Below the pieces are notes generated by a model, which was not told the origin of the DNA, did not search any database, and saw nothing but the letters and a program-made list of their open reading frames with translations. The position numbers and the translations under genes are program-made. DNA of 6,492 nucleotides, taken from NCBI GenBank assembly GCA_023395675.1, contig JAEWYL010000214.1, forward strand, positions 1 through 6,492. The letters run 5' to 3'. This stretch comes from Chloroflexota bacterium (GTDB taxonomy: Bacteria > Chloroflexota > Anaerolineae > Anaerolineales > UBA4823). Of this stretch, positions 5,997 through 6,492 are shown piece by piece (position 1 is the first letter of the stretch; each line of letters opens with the position of its first letter).

Positions 5997-6417
5997 GCGC
6001 GCCAGCGCGGCGGCGTTTATCGGCGCTTCGCTGGAAATCCTGCAGCAGGAATGCCGGCCGGCTTACCGTGAACTCTGTGTGAGGCTGGCGGGCCGGAGCG
6101 TCCGGCTGAAAATTGAGGACGAGACCGTGACGCTCGCTTTTACCCGGGAGAGCGCCCGGCTGGAAGCCGCCGGCGAAGACGAGGCGGGCATCCGCCTGAC
6201 CACCGGCTGGGACGCGGTCCTGGATCTGGTGGACGGGCGGCTGGCGTTTATTGACGCGGTGCTCACGGGGCGGCTGGATTTGTGCGGGGAGGCGGGAGAG
6301 CTGGCGGTCTTTTACACCGGTTTGCAGACCTACCTGCGCGGGGCTGTGCGCAGCCCCTCTTTCCGCAGCCTGCTGGACCGCCTGCGCCTGGTGCACCCGG
6401 CCGGCGCTCGGGATTGA
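5980..6417 (+). CDS. SCP2-like lipid-binding protein
   Basis: The start is TTG 5980, nine bases after AAGGAG (5965-5970); no in-frame ATG or GTG lies near it. The frame is open further back to 5788, but that part only shadows the previous gene. The 145-aa product fits a sterol carrier protein 2-like fold. An N-terminal helix (about 1-35) is followed by beta strands (RSVRLKIEDE, TVTLAF, GIRLTTGWDAVLDLVDG). The characteristic part that follows (LAFIDAVLTGRLDLCGEAGELAVFY) resembles the 'G.l...G' section of SCP2 domains, and a C-terminal helix ends the protein. SCP2 proteins bind or present sterols, fatty acyl-CoAs and other hydrophobic molecules in a cavity. It overlaps the CrtC-like gene by 17 nt, so it may hand a hydrophobic substrate to that protein. 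Family assignment is moderate, and substrate unknown. Confidence 0.65.
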   Translation: MNFWPERASAAAFIGASLEILQQECRPAYRELCVRLAGRSVRLKIEDETVTLAFTRESARLEAAGEDEAGIRLTTGWDAVLDLVDGRLAFIDAVLTGRLDLCGEAGELAVFYTGLQTYLRGAVRSPSFRSLLDRLRLVHPAGARD

Positions 6418-6439
6418 TCCGGTTTCAGCCAATCCGGCC

Positions 6440-6467
6440 TTGATAAATTTATTGATCAGGGTAAAGT
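6440..6467 (+). promoter_or_regulatory. Weak candidate promoter for a downstream gene
   Basis: TTGATA (6440-6445) and TAAAGT (6462-6467) are 16 bp apart in an AT-rich patch just after the operon, resembling -35 and -10 boxes (five and four of six consensus bases). The same patch contains the palindrome ATAAATTTAT (6443-6452). No clear intrinsic terminator (GC stem plus T run) is seen between 6418 and 6492, so the operon may continue or end by another mechanism. The segment contains no gene. Confidence 0.2.
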
Positions 6468-6492
6468 GGGGGGGGAGCGCGGCGCTGGCCCC

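Noticed and set aside
344..6417. Reading the operon as an encapsulin, gas-vesicle or polyhydroxyalkanoate granule operon
   Set aside because: No shell protein, gas-vesicle protein or PHA synthase motif is visible; the phasin-like look of one helical region is too weak to support it.
6409..6455. Possible intrinsic terminator after the last gene
   Set aside because: Only a 6-bp stem (GGATTG/CAATCC, 6411-6416 and 6430-6435) is found and no T run follows it, so a terminator is not supported.

Overview
The window is a GC-rich bacterial segment holding one compact plus-strand operon of nine genes (344-6417). Its start sites carry good Shine-Dalgarno sequences and most neighbouring genes overlap or nearly touch. 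No rRNA, tRNA, CRISPR or mobile element is visible. The taxon cannot be fixed from the sequence. A GC-rich Chloroflexota-like or other soil/sediment bacterium would fit, but that is a low-confidence inference.

Layout: positions 1-343 are non-coding and AT-richer than the rest. They carry a near-consensus housekeeping promoter (TTGACC, 17 bp, TATAAT at 92-120) and a leader of about 215 nt. The genes follow in order: (1) a 180-aa protein with an N-terminal hexad Asn/Ser/Asp/Ile repeat; (2) a 295-aa protein that looks like two Ig-like beta-sandwiches with a basic tail; (3) a 227-aa protein with two cysteine clusters around an Ig-like domain; (4) a trans-isoprenyl diphosphate synthase; (5) a 246-aa protein with a helical N-terminus, an Ig-like domain related to that of gene 3, and an acidic tail; (6) and (7) two small, apparently helical unknowns; (8) a CrtC/AttH-type lipocalin-fold protein of the carotenoid 1,2-hydratase (hydroxyneurosporene synthase) superfamily; (9) a small SCP2-like lipid-binding protein starting at TTG. 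A 75-nt tail (6418-6492) has no gene.

How they may work together: three proteins point to isoprenoid-lipid chemistry. Gene 4 would make a prenyl diphosphate, gene 8 would modify a hydrophobic polyene or prenyl substrate, and gene 9 would bind or carry a lipid. The other six have no catalytic motif I recognise. They look like structural or scaffold proteins: beta-repeat, Ig-like domains, cysteine clusters and oppositely charged tails. None of the nine shows a convincing signal peptide or membrane helix, so the products are probably cytoplasmic. No phytoene synthase, desaturase or terpene cyclase is in the window, so the substrate and product are unknown. A prenyl-lipid pathway built on or inside a dedicated protein assembly is the most interesting reading, but it is inference.
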